Origin: Jezberella montanilacus
Lineage (GTDB): Bacteria; Pseudomonadota; Gammaproteobacteria; Burkholderiales; Burkholderiaceae_B
Length of the DNA stretch: 64,000 nt
Direction of reading: 5' to 3'
Assembly: GCF_003003055.1 (NCBI RefSeq)
Contig: NZ_PVTV01000016.1
Location: forward strand, 148,330-212,329
Each line of letters starts with the position of its first letter. The first letter of the stretch is position 1. A program made the position numbers and the translations under genes. Positions 24,575-32,334 of this stretch are shown one piece after another. The notes below the pieces were generated by a model, which was not told the origin of the DNA, did no database searches, and saw only the letters and a list, made by a program, of their open reading frames with translations.

Positions 24575-25075
24575 ATGTCTGAAGAAATTCCCAAAATCTA
24601 CGCTAAGTTAGTCGCCTTAGAGACCGTTGTTAGTGACCTTCGTCAAGGTTACTTAATCGTTAATCAGCGCTATACAAACGCTTTGGCGTCACTCAAAGAT
24701 CTCACAGCGCACGCCTCTGAAGCCGCTAAACGCTCGGCCGCTGGTGCGCTTAAGGCAGCCGAGGCAGCAAAAAATGCGTCAATGGCCGCGACGGAAGCTG
24801 CTGCGATCCCTGTCCTAAAAGCCGCCGATGCTGCTGCGGATGCTGCAGCGAGCGCGGCCGAAGCCGCGATTGAAGCGGCAGCCTCAGCCGCAGCGGCTGC
24901 AGCTGCAGCGGCTGCGGCGGTCGCTCATCAAGCGGAGGAATCTTCTTTGATCGCGTCGGCTCAGGCTGCAGAGGCGACAAAAATTGCTACCGATGCGGCG
25001 ACCGAGGCGGTCAAAATGTCGAATTTGGCAGCTGATGTTGCTCGTACTGCGCGCATAAAGAGAGACGCAGACTGA
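24575..25075 (+). CDS. Alanine-rich helical protein
   Basis: A 166-residue low-complexity protein. The first ~45 residues look ordinary (MSEEIPKIYAKLVALETVV). Residues ~46-150 are dominated by Ala with regularly placed Glu, Lys and Ser (AAEAAKNASMAATEAA and similar), including a run of more than ten alanines. A long amphipathic or coiled helix is expected, as in KfrA-like, phasin-like or antifreeze-like Ala repeats. No family is claimed. An HTH gene follows 44 bases after its stop, so the pair may be an operon. The low-complexity DNA (GCG/GCA repeats) could expand or contract. Confidence 0.7.
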   Translation: MSEEIPKIYAKLVALETVVSDLRQGYLIVNQRYTNALASLKDLTAHASEAAKRSAAGALKAAEAAKNASMAATEAAAIPVLKAADAAADAAASAAEAAIEAAASAAAAAAAAAAAVAHQAEESSLIASAQAAEATKIATDAATEAVKMSNLAADVARTARIKRDAD

Positions 25076-25119
25076 TGATTTCGTCATTTGGCCGTGTTCT
25101 TTAGGCGCCCGAGGTTGAA

Positions 25120-25533
25120 ATGCTTTCTAAGAAAACGTTACGGGATTCTTTTGCAGAGGCGCTCGCCAACGGCCTTAGGCTGCGATATCGAGAGATACCG
25201 ACAGCTGAGTTTGTGGCGAGGGAATTCAATCGACGGGCGAACACAACAGATGCAATCACTCAAGAATCAGCTCGTCGTTGGTTAAGAGGGCTGGCGATAC
25301 CCGATCTGGCAAAGTTGCTTGTGTTGCGGTCCTGGCTAGACCTTGACTTGAATGCGTTAGCTATGCCAAGTGTTGAATCTGTAAAAAAGGTTGATGTTGA
25401 ATTAAGTGGCGCGGCGCTGGCGAGACAGGGCGAATTTATTCAAACGACACAGACGATTAAACAGGCTTTGCGGTCTCTTATGGAGGAACTTGAACGCCTG
25501 GAAAAACAATCAGAACCGACAAAAAATTTTTAA
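25120..25533 (+). CDS. HTH-domain protein, probable DNA-binding regulator
   Basis: A 137-residue protein with GAGG upstream of the ATG. The N-terminal ~70 residues resemble the helix-turn-helix region of phage-repressor-like or bacteriophage CI N-terminal proteins: FAEALANGLRLRYREIPTAE, then ITQESARRWLRGLAIPDLAK as the helix-turn-helix and LLVLRSWLDLDLNAL. The C-terminal ~60 residues form a helical tail (TQTIKQALRSLMEELERLEK) that could dimerise. It may regulate itself and the Ala-rich gene through the repeat at 24456-24474 (inference). Confidence 0.7.
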   Translation: MLSKKTLRDSFAEALANGLRLRYREIPTAEFVAREFNRRANTTDAITQESARRWLRGLAIPDLAKLLVLRSWLDLDLNALAMPSVESVKKVDVELSGAALARQGEFIQTTQTIKQALRSLMEELERLEKQSEPTKNF

Positions 25534-25601
25534 TTGCTTAACATTTTTCGGTCTATTCTAGTGTTGCGAACACGATTCGACAAAACACTAGGCGGCTAAC
25601 A

Positions 25602-26645
25602 ATGAAAGCTAGAACGGAATGTAATCAACCCGAAGCGACGAGCAACATGCCCGATAGCGTGAGGCGCTCACTTCTGGGGGCGTTTGGCGCATCGTTGGCG
25701 GGTGCCGGGTTGGGGTTTCCTTCAGTATCACGCGCGCAAGGGGCTTACCCTTCCAAGCCCATCAGGATGGTGATTCCCTGGCCTCCCGGGCAGGCGACCG
25801 ATCTGGTGGGCCGGTCGTTGGCCGTTGGATTGTCTCGCGTGTTGGGTCAAGCCATCGTCGCCGATAACAAAGCGGGGGCGGGCGGCATGATTGGTTGCGA
25901 CGCGGCTGCTAAAGCGAAGCCAGACGGGTACACCATCTTGGCGGCGTCGAGCGGGCCACTGACGGTTATTCCCCTGGTGCAGACGACACCTTACGATGCT
26001 CAAAAAGACTTCACTTACATTGCTATGGCGTGCATCACACCATATGTATTGGTGACTGCGTCGGATTTTCCCGCTAAGGACGCTGCCGCCCTGGTGGCAC
26101 TCGTGAAAGCGAATCCGGGCAAATACAACTTTGGCTCGTCTGGTACAGGGGCGACGGGTCACCTGATGGGGGAGGCCTTTCACGCGGCTGCCGGCCTTAG
26201 TGTGGTTCACGTACCCTTTAAAGGAACGCTTCCCGCGTTGACCGAGGTGATGGCAGGGCGCGTCGCTTATTGTTTTGAAACAGCCTCTGTTATCATGCCT
26301 TTTATTCGAGATGGCAGACTGCGGGGCTTAGGCTGCACGCTGCTTAACGGCAGCGCTGTCACCCCAGGTATCCCTCCACTCTCAACAGCTGCAAACGTGC
26401 CGGGATTCAACTTGGGCGGCTGGATCGGTCTGGCAGCTCCGGCCGGATTGACCGCAGAGGTCCGCGAGCGGTTGGCAAAGGCGACAAAAGAAGTGCTGCA
26501 ATCGGCTGAAACCAAAGAACTGTTTGAGCAGATTTTTATCGAGGTCGATTTCAAACAAGGCGCAGAATTCACTGAATATCTGAGTAAGACAAGTGCTGTC
26601 TATGCAGAGGTTATTCGGAAAAACAACATCAAGCTTGAGTCTTAG
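25602..26645 (+). CDS. Bug/TctC-family tripartite tricarboxylate receptor, copy 1
   Basis: A 347-residue periplasmic solute receptor. The N-terminus has a twin-arginine-like segment (SVRRSLLGAFGASLAGAGLG) and processing near SRAQG. The Bug core is clear: YPSKPIRMVIPWPPGQATDL, DNKAGAGGMIGCDAAAKAKP, SSGTGATGHLMGEAF and VHVPFKGTLPALTEVMAGRV. No TctA or TctB membrane genes are near, which is usual for Bug orphans in Burkholderiales. It is followed by a near-duplicate gene. The ligand is unknown; family members bind carboxylates, aspartate, nicotinate and others. Confidence 0.92.
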   Translation: MKARTECNQPEATSNMPDSVRRSLLGAFGASLAGAGLGFPSVSRAQGAYPSKPIRMVIPWPPGQATDLVGRSLAVGLSRVLGQAIVADNKAGAGGMIGCDAAAKAKPDGYTILAASSGPLTVIPLVQTTPYDAQKDFTYIAMACITPYVLVTASDFPAKDAAALVALVKANPGKYNFGSSGTGATGHLMGEAFHAAAGLSVVHVPFKGTLPALTEVMAGRVAYCFETASVIMPFIRDGRLRGLGCTLLNGSAVTPGIPPLSTAANVPGFNLGGWIGLAAPAGLTAEVRERLAKATKEVLQSAETKELFEQIFIEVDFKQGAEFTEYLSKTSAVYAEVIRKNNIKLES

Positions 26646-26696
26646 TCGCACGGGCGCAGAGATGCGGATATGATGCGGAAAAAGGAGACATCTCAA

Positions 26697-27740
26697 ATGA
26701 AAGCAAAAATTGCGTCGGCTCAGCTACGTGCAACGAGTAACACACCAGACAGCACAAGACGGTCACTTTTAGGAGGCTTTGCGGCCACTGTGGCAGGTGC
26801 GAGCTTAGGCCTGCCTGCTTTGTCGGGTGCGCAAGCAGCTTATCCCGTTAAGCCCATCAAAATGGTCATCCCTTGGCCACCGGGGCAGGCTGCTGATTTG
26901 GTTGGACGGTCGTTAGCCCTGGGATTGTCCCGTGTTTTAGGTCAGAGTGTCGTGTCCGACAATAAAGCCGGTGCTGGTGGCATGATTGGCACCGACACTG
27001 CTGCTAAAGCGACACCGGACGGCTACACCATTTTGTCCGCTTCGAGTGGGCCGTTGACAATTAGCCCTTTGTTGCAACCCACGCCCTATGATGTCAAAAA
27101 GGACTTTACCTATATCGCTATGGCCTGCACCGCGCCTTTTGTGCTGGTGACTGCGCCGGATTTTCCGGCTAAGGATGCTGCGGCGCTCGTGGCGCTGGTT
27201 AAGGCTAATCCGGGTAAATACAACTTCGCCTCTTCGGGTACAGGTGCGACAGCCCACCTGATTGGCGAAGCTTTTAACGCTGCTGCTGGATTGAATGTTG
27301 TCCATGTTCCTTTCAAAGGCTCTATTCCAGCGCTGGGCGAGGTGATGGCTGGGCGAGTGGCCTACTGTTTAGAAACAGCCTCTGCTGTCATGCCCTTTGT
27401 TCGCGATGGAAGACTGAAAGGTTTGGGTTGTTCGTTGTTGAACGGCAGCGCGGTAACGCCCGGGATTCCACCGCTTTCAACCGCGGCAAATGTGCCAGGC
27501 TTTAATCTGGGTGCTTGGATTGGTTTGGCAGCCCCAGCGGGTTTGACAGCTGAAGTCAGTGAGAGGTTGGCTAAAGCGGTTAAAGAAGTGCTGCAGTCGG
27601 CTGAGACCAAAGAGTTGTTTGATCGTATTTCTGTCGAAATCGACTTCAAACAGGGTGCTGAATTTACCAAATACCTGAGCGATACCAGTGCTCAGTTCGC
27701 CGAGGTCATTAAGAAAAATAATATCAAGCTTGAGAGTTAG
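26697..27740 (+). CDS. Bug/TctC-family receptor, copy 2 (tandem duplicate)
   Basis: A 347-residue protein of exactly the same length as copy 1 and closely similar throughout, including TRRSLLGGFAATVAGASLG, DNKAGAGGMIGTDTAAKATP and VHVPFKGSIPALGEVMAGRV. The start at 26697 is chosen for its GGAG site nine bases upstream; ATGs at 26670 and 26673 lack one. Synonymous differences are many while protein changes are few, so the duplication is not recent. Immediately downstream lies a collapsed GMC oxidoreductase, a family often found with Bug receptors, hinting at a former substrate pathway. Confidence 0.92.
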   Translation: MKAKIASAQLRATSNTPDSTRRSLLGGFAATVAGASLGLPALSGAQAAYPVKPIKMVIPWPPGQAADLVGRSLALGLSRVLGQSVVSDNKAGAGGMIGTDTAAKATPDGYTILSASSGPLTISPLLQPTPYDVKKDFTYIAMACTAPFVLVTAPDFPAKDAAALVALVKANPGKYNFASSGTGATAHLIGEAFNAAAGLNVVHVPFKGSIPALGEVMAGRVAYCLETASAVMPFVRDGRLKGLGCSLLNGSAVTPGIPPLSTAANVPGFNLGAWIGLAAPAGLTAEVSERLAKAVKEVLQSAETKELFDRISVEIDFKQGAEFTKYLSDTSAQFAEVIKKNNIKLES

Positions 27741-27908
27741 GCTCGATAACAATCCCTATATCCATATCCCCGCTGGGTGGGTCGAGTTCGATTAATGGTT
27801 TCAACTATACGCGTGATGCCAGCCATGCCCTCTGGTAACACGGAAGCGCCAACCATGATGATTGCTGAGAAGGCGGCGGATATTATCAGAGGGTTAGTAA
27901 GCGCTTAG
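27741..27908 (+). pseudogene. Collapsed GMC-type oxidoreductase pseudogene
   Basis: Three frames in ~170 bases each encode a different conserved part of a GMC (choline dehydrogenase-like) flavoprotein, in the correct order. Frame 1 at ~27748-27780 gives NNPYIHIPAGW (N-terminal region). Frame 2 at ~27773-27820 gives LGGSSSINGFNYTRDA, the GMC signature near the FAD domain. Frame 3 at ~27807-27908 gives MPSGNTEAPTMMIAEKAADI followed by IRGLVSA and a stop, the C-terminal signature. Over 90% of a ~530-residue gene has been deleted. Its tail overlaps the end of the convergent ATPase gene. Confidence 0.8.
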
Positions 27909-29040
27909 GGATGTCTAGCACGCTAATGACTTCTACCTTATCTTGCACAACCCAACCAGCCTCAACGGGAGCAACGATATAGGCCGCGTCGACGCCTACG
28001 TCTTCGCACGCTTGCCAAAACCCTTTGGTGACTTTTGGCGAACTTGAAAATTTGACTTCAAAACCTAATTTACGCAGACCAATTTCGACGATGACATCCA
28101 ATTCAGCGCCTGCCGCCGTCCGGTAAAAAGACATAGAGGCACCTTCAGGCAAATGTGCTGCGATTTGCTCAATAACGAAGCCCTCCCATGAGGAGCCAGT
28201 GCTGGGATGGCCGAGTAAATCGTTTACCTCACGAATGCCAAGCAGACTGTGCAGAAGGCCGCTGTCACGGACGTACACCTTGGGACTTTTGACTAAACGC
28301 TTGCCCAGGTTAATAAAATAAGGCTCAAGCCTGCGAACCATCAGCGCATCGCATAGGTGATCAAGATAGCGACCAGTGGAGGAGGCCGAGATGCCAAGAG
28401 ACGTTGCAACTGAAGACGCGTTGAACATTTGACCATGTAAGTGAGCGACCATTCGCCAGAATCGGTACATCAATTGTGGGTCAACGGTGATACCAAGCCC
28501 AGGTAAATCTGTGTTTAAGAAGTGTCGAATCAATGCGGCGCGCCAATCCCACGAGGCGTTGACTGATTTGGCTAAGTAACTGTTGGGAAAGCCGCCTCTA
28601 AGCCAGAGGGTTTGGGTGTCGTTAAACGTCTGGTAAATCTCGCTTAATAATAAAGGGGACATGTCGACCAGCGACAAACGCCCAGCCAGAGATTGCGATT
28701 GTTTCAAGAGTTTGAAAGAGGCTGACCCTAACAGTAGGAATCTGCCTGGACGTCGGTCTAAATCGATTTCGCCACGCAATTCACTTAGTAACTCAGGTTG
28801 ATTTTGGATTTCATCCAGGATGACAAGAGAGTGCCGATTAGCCTCAAAAAATGCGCTTGGGTTAACCAGTCTTGCCCTGGCCTGGGCTGTGTCTAGGTCG
28901 AGATAAATTGAATTGGATGACTTAGTGGCGAATGCTTTTGCCAGTGTGGTCTTACCAATTTGACGTGGACCGAGGATGCCAACTGCTGGGCTCCATTGCA
29001 AATGGTCAGCAATTTTTTGATGGGCGATGCGTTTAAACAT
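27886..29040 (-). CDS. AAA ATPase with C-terminal DUF4143 nuclease-like domain
   Basis: A 384-residue protein of the common AAA_14/DUF4143 family. Walker A is GPRQIGKTT near residue 24, Walker B LVILDEIQNQPE near 70, and sensor-like FLLLGSASFKLL follows. The C-terminal half (from ~200) has a winged-helix-like part (ASSVATSLGISASSTGRYLD) and the PD-(D/E)xK-like region FYRTAAGAELDVIVE...GFEVKFSSSP. These genes behave as mobile or accessory elements of unknown function. The ATG at 29040 is the natural start. Confidence 0.9.
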   Translation of the reverse strand: MFKRIAHQKIADHLQWSPAVGILGPRQIGKTTLAKAFATKSSNSIYLDLDTAQARARLVNPSAFFEANRHSLVILDEIQNQPELLSELRGEIDLDRRPGRFLLLGSASFKLLKQSQSLAGRLSLVDMSPLLLSEIYQTFNDTQTLWLRGGFPNSYLAKSVNASWDWRAALIRHFLNTDLPGLGITVDPQLMYRFWRMVAHLHGQMFNASSVATSLGISASSTGRYLDHLCDALMVRRLEPYFINLGKRLVKSPKVYVRDSGLLHSLLGIREVNDLLGHPSTGSSWEGFVIEQIAAHLPEGASMSFYRTAAGAELDVIVEIGLRKLGFEVKFSSSPKVTKGFWQACEDVGVDAAYIVAPVEAGWVVQDKVEVISVLDIPKRLLTL

Positions 29041-29088
29041 CCTTGTATATTAGTCATGACATGACGAATATGCAAGGATAAAATGCAT

Positions 29089-29367
29089 CTATAGATTGAC
29101 GAAGTATTCGTTTTTTCTTGGTACGGGTAGATCGTTATAGGCGACCAGTGCGTCGAGTTTCGATTTAAACAGGGTTTCGTCTAGGTTTTGAAGCTCGTAA
29201 GTCTCCATCCAGGTGGCCCTGCCTTCGGCGTCGATTTCTGGTCGCTTCATCAGGCGTGCCATGAGGCTTGGAAACGACTGGGCAAGTTGGGCTTGCATAT
29301 GCTTGATTCTGGGCAAGGTCGTATCGCTCACTGAAGCGTCAACCTTGTAATAGACGAATAAGATCAT
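29089..29367 (-). CDS. DUF4936-family protein
   Basis: A 92-residue cytoplasmic protein. Conserved family elements are the N-terminal ILFVYYKVD strand, the KHMQAQLAQSFPSLMARLMKR helix region and RATWMETYEL. The fold is expected to be ferredoxin-like (ABM-type). DUF4936 is widespread in Burkholderiales and supports the taxonomic placement. No function is known. It stands alone, 48 bases upstream of the ATPase gene in the same direction. Confidence 0.85.
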   Translation of the reverse strand: MILFVYYKVDASVSDTTLPRIKHMQAQLAQSFPSLMARLMKRPEIDAEGRATWMETYELQNLDETLFKSKLDALVAYNDLPVPRKNEYFVNL

Positions 29368-29461
29368 GAGCTTGCTTGTCCGGCGCTTATTTGATGTGGC
29401 TTGGGTGTGTTTTCATTAAACTACTCTTGTTCGATTATCATCGATTTACGAAGAACTTAAC

Positions 29462-30424
29462 ATGATGCGCAATATCTCGCCTCGAATAACAAAGCCAGGC
29501 TGGTCGATGCTGCCGACGGTGTTCAGCGTGGCAGGCACCATACTTTTCTTTAACAATGTTGCCTTGGCCCAGCAGTCGCTCGCTTCTCTGCAGTCTATCC
29601 AGTCTGCTCAAGCAGTGACTGTTGCTGTTACGCCACCGAAATTATCCGATGGGACAGCCAAGGTGGCTATCACCAACACTGATATGTTTCCACATATCGT
29701 CTTCGTTCAGATATTCAACAAGAACGCAAAGAAGACGCCTGTCGCCGAAATATCCACGACGGTGAAGCCTTTTGAGACCTTAAAGCTGGATGCCAAGCCG
29801 CAAGTACCGAAAGCTGTCTTTGAGTCAGGGTTGCAGTGGGTCACCTATCAAGACATCGGCGACCTGGGGCCAGCGGTTAAGGACAATCATTTTCAGTTGC
29901 CGTTCGCGCCCAACACCAAGGTCAGAGTGTGTCAGTCAGCAGATGGACCGCAGACAACACACGGCGGTGAAAAAATTGATGCTGTTGATTTCTGCGTGGC
30001 TGAAAAGACCCCGATTGTTGCTGCGAGAGCAGGCGTGGTCATTGCCGTGGTTCAGCACTTCACCGAAGGGGGAATGAACCCTGCACTGCTGCTTAAGGCA
30101 AACACGATCCGCATCTTGCACAGGGATGGGCTCATCAGCGTCTACTCTCATATTTATACTAATAGCGCTACGGTGAAGGTAGGTCAGCAAGTTCAGCAAG
30201 GACAGCAGATCGCGCTCGAGGGCAATGTTGGATATTCATCAGGCCCTCATCTGCATTTTGAAGTGCTTGAAGGTCAGGCTAAATTAAACAGTCAGCAGAC
30301 CCTGTTTCATCTTGTTCCGATTCGGTTTTTTAATAAAAATAACAACGAAATTAAAATCAAACATGACACCCACTACACAGCTGACGGATTGACTAGCTCG
30401 CCTGGCGCTTCGCAATCAAAGTGA
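29462..30424 (+). CDS. M23-family metallopeptidase, exported
   Basis: A 320-residue protein with a signal region (hydrophobic VFSVAGTILFFNNVALA, cleavage near AQQ). The first ~150 residues form a non-catalytic N-terminal domain. The LytM/M23 domain follows: HGGEKIDAVDFC (zinc His and Asp), RDGLISVYSHIYTNS and GPHLHFEVL (HxH zinc motif), with KVGQQVQQGQQIALEG between. All zinc ligands are present, so it should hydrolyse peptidoglycan cross-links. Its 3' end overlaps the end of the convergent dehydrogenase gene by 32 bases. Confidence 0.9.
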   Translation: MMRNISPRITKPGWSMLPTVFSVAGTILFFNNVALAQQSLASLQSIQSAQAVTVAVTPPKLSDGTAKVAITNTDMFPHIVFVQIFNKNAKKTPVAEISTTVKPFETLKLDAKPQVPKAVFESGLQWVTYQDIGDLGPAVKDNHFQLPFAPNTKVRVCQSADGPQTTHGGEKIDAVDFCVAEKTPIVAARAGVVIAVVQHFTEGGMNPALLLKANTIRILHRDGLISVYSHIYTNSATVKVGQQVQQGQQIALEGNVGYSSGPHLHFEVLEGQAKLNSQQTLFHLVPIRFFNKNNNEIKIKHDTHYTADGLTSSPGASQSK

Positions 30425-31274
30425 CGATTTCCGGCATGAAGGCCTGGGCGCCACCTTCTTGTACCGCTGCCTCGAGTGTTTGTTTGACGGCTTGTGCAAC
30501 GGTGTGATCTGCATTTATCTCTTTCGCCATTTGATTGTAATAACTGAGATCTTTCAGGCTGTTGGCGACACTGAAGCGTAGCCCTGATGGATCCTGATCA
30601 GTCAGATACGGTTTCAGTCGTTCGAGTGGTGCGCCCCACCCGCCACCTTTACCCAAGACTTCGATAAATACGTGGGGATCGACCCCGGCTACCTGCGCAC
30701 ACGCTGCGGCCTCAGCCAGCAGGGCAACCGATCCAAGTGAGACGTAATTGTGTAGTAGCTTCATCCGATGTCCCGCGCCGATAGGGCCAGCGTGGACAAT
30801 ATTCTCGGCAAAGCATTGCAGAATAGGTTTGCACTGCTCAAAGAGCGCGGCGTCCCCACCGACCAGCAGATTGAGTCGGCCCTCTGCCGCCTCTTTGGGT
30901 GTTCGGGTCATTGGGGCATCGAGAAATAAACCGCCTTGCGCCATGATCGATTGGGCAACCCGTTCTGTTGAAGTGGGTAGGGCTGTCGAACAGTCGATAA
31001 CGATTGTGCCTGCTTGCAAACCTTTCAGCACACCCTCGTCGCCGAGTAAAACGTCTTCAACCTGTGGCGTACCGGTGACGCACAGAATAATGATTTGAGC
31101 GTGCCTGGCGAGCTCGGCTGGCGTCTGATAAACACTAGACCCAGCTGCCACAAGATCCCCAAGTGGCTGATTGCCAGGATGCGCTAGTACCGATAATTGA
31201 TGACCATGCTTGAGCAAATTGCTTGCAATGCCGTGACCCATCATGCCAATGCCAATCATGCCGATTTTTTTCAT
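30393..31274 (-). CDS. NAD-binding 3-hydroxyisobutyrate dehydrogenase-family protein
   Basis: A 293-residue beta-hydroxyacid dehydrogenase. The N-terminal Rossmann motif is KIGMIGIGMMGHGIASNLL; the substrate motif LDAPMTRTPKEAAEGRLNLL is the DAPxxG/S-like region; the catalytic Lys lies in GHRMKLLHNYVSLG. The Thr-Arg in place of the usual Val-Ser-Gly in the substrate motif points to an unusual substrate. The start at 31274 follows AAAAAGGATAACAAC; the longer frame to 31325 is inside the upstream gene. It lies 14 bases after the MgsA-like gene, so the two are probably one operon. Confidence 0.88.
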   Translation of the reverse strand: MKKIGMIGIGMMGHGIASNLLKHGHQLSVLAHPGNQPLGDLVAAGSSVYQTPAELARHAQIIILCVTGTPQVEDVLLGDEGVLKGLQAGTIVIDCSTALPTSTERVAQSIMAQGGLFLDAPMTRTPKEAAEGRLNLLVGGDAALFEQCKPILQCFAENIVHAGPIGAGHRMKLLHNYVSLGSVALLAEAAACAQVAGVDPHVFIEVLGKGGGWGAPLERLKPYLTDQDPSGLRFSVANSLKDLSYYNQMAKEINADHTVAQAVKQTLEAAVQEGGAQAFMPEIVTLIAKRQAS

Positions 31275-31288
31275 GTTGTTATCCTTTT

Positions 31289-32218
31289 TTATCTCAAGTT
31301 GCGCAGTGCAACCGCACTCGCCCACTTATTCGCAACAGCCGGCGAAGTAACGCACGTTGCTTCGCGCGTGACGACTCGGACAGCTCTTTCCAACAGTTGT
31401 ATGTCCGCTTCGTGCTGACGGGCGACATGGGGATCCTCGAAGAAGATCACCTTCTGACATTGTCGCTCAAGAACTAAGTCAGCAATTTGCGCATCGCCAC
31501 CCATCGGTCCGCTCAAATAACGTTGTACCCAAGGCATATCAGTGGGCCAACCGCGCGACCAGGCCAGTTCGTTCAAGAGCTTACCGGTTGTACCGGTAGC
31601 AACGCGTTGGGCAAAACTCGATAGCACCTCAAAGTGTTGCGTTGCAAAATCCAGCATGATGTCTTTCAGCGCATCGTGAGCGATTAAGGCAGCACATTGC
31701 TGCGACAAATCAAACAAAGCATCCGCAGACGAGTGTGCGTGAAGTCCTGCGTGAAGACGTTCGACTTCTATCCACTCGATTGCGCCCGCCATCGTTGAGA
31801 TAAATGGCTTTTTATGTGTGATGCACTGACGTTTAAGGGCCAGTGCCTCAGGGAAAATCGACGAAGGATCGACCGGATCAATGAGGTAAATGGCCCCGTC
31901 CAGAGAATCGGCTTCGAGTTCAGTCTCTGTGATTCGGGCAACAAGCTTCATGAGGCCGCCGTCTCGACCGTAGGGATAGCGAACCAAGCCGTGGTAATCC
32001 GTTAACAGACCCTCGCGCAAAATGGCATCGTAAGTGCGCCCTACTGTGTGCAATTCTATTCCTAGTGCCTGGATACTAAGCTCACTGGCACGCAGCCAGT
32101 CGAAACAAATTGAATCCCTGGTACTGTGATGTCGCTGGTTGGCAGCGAGGCCAAAGCGCAAGTTTCGCGGCAGGTCTAAGGCTGGTGAGTTTGCGATATC
32201 GTCTCGATTTAAGCTCAT
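31289..32218 (-). CDS. Two-domain methylglyoxal-synthase-like protein
   Basis: A 309-residue protein with two MgsA-like domains. The C-terminal one (~176-305) is complete by family motifs: AHDALKD, ATGTTGKLLNEL, LSGPMGGDAQIADLV, VIFFEDP and QHEAD, covering the His/Asp, phosphate-binding GTTG and catalytic Asp positions of E. coli MgsA. The N-terminal domain (~20-170) keeps the layout in diverged form: VGRTYDAI, PYGRDGGLMKLVA and AIYLIDPVDPSSIFP, but lacks GTTG and the first His. It could convert dihydroxyacetone phosphate to methylglyoxal, with domain 1 regulatory or acting on something else. A dehydrogenase follows 14 bases on. Confidence 0.85.
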   Translation of the reverse strand: MSLNRDDIANSPALDLPRNLRFGLAANQRHHSTRDSICFDWLRASELSIQALGIELHTVGRTYDAILREGLLTDYHGLVRYPYGRDGGLMKLVARITETELEADSLDGAIYLIDPVDPSSIFPEALALKRQCITHKKPFISTMAGAIEWIEVERLHAGLHAHSSADALFDLSQQCAALIAHDALKDIMLDFATQHFEVLSSFAQRVATGTTGKLLNELAWSRGWPTDMPWVQRYLSGPMGGDAQIADLVLERQCQKVIFFEDPHVARQHEADIQLLERAVRVVTREATCVTSPAVANKWASAVALRNLR

Positions 32219-32334
32219 GAGGGGTCAAAGGTGGTGTATTCGTTAATTACCTTGCTTATGATATGCGGTTATGGTGCTTTTGGTATTTAAACTAGCGAAA
32301 CAATCTTGTTGATTTGGTGAAAGAGAAGCAATCA

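Noticed and set aside
24720..25010. GCG/GCA-rich repetition as a CRISPR-like or tandem repeat array
   Set aside because: No fixed repeat unit or spacers; it is explained by the Ala-rich coding sequence.
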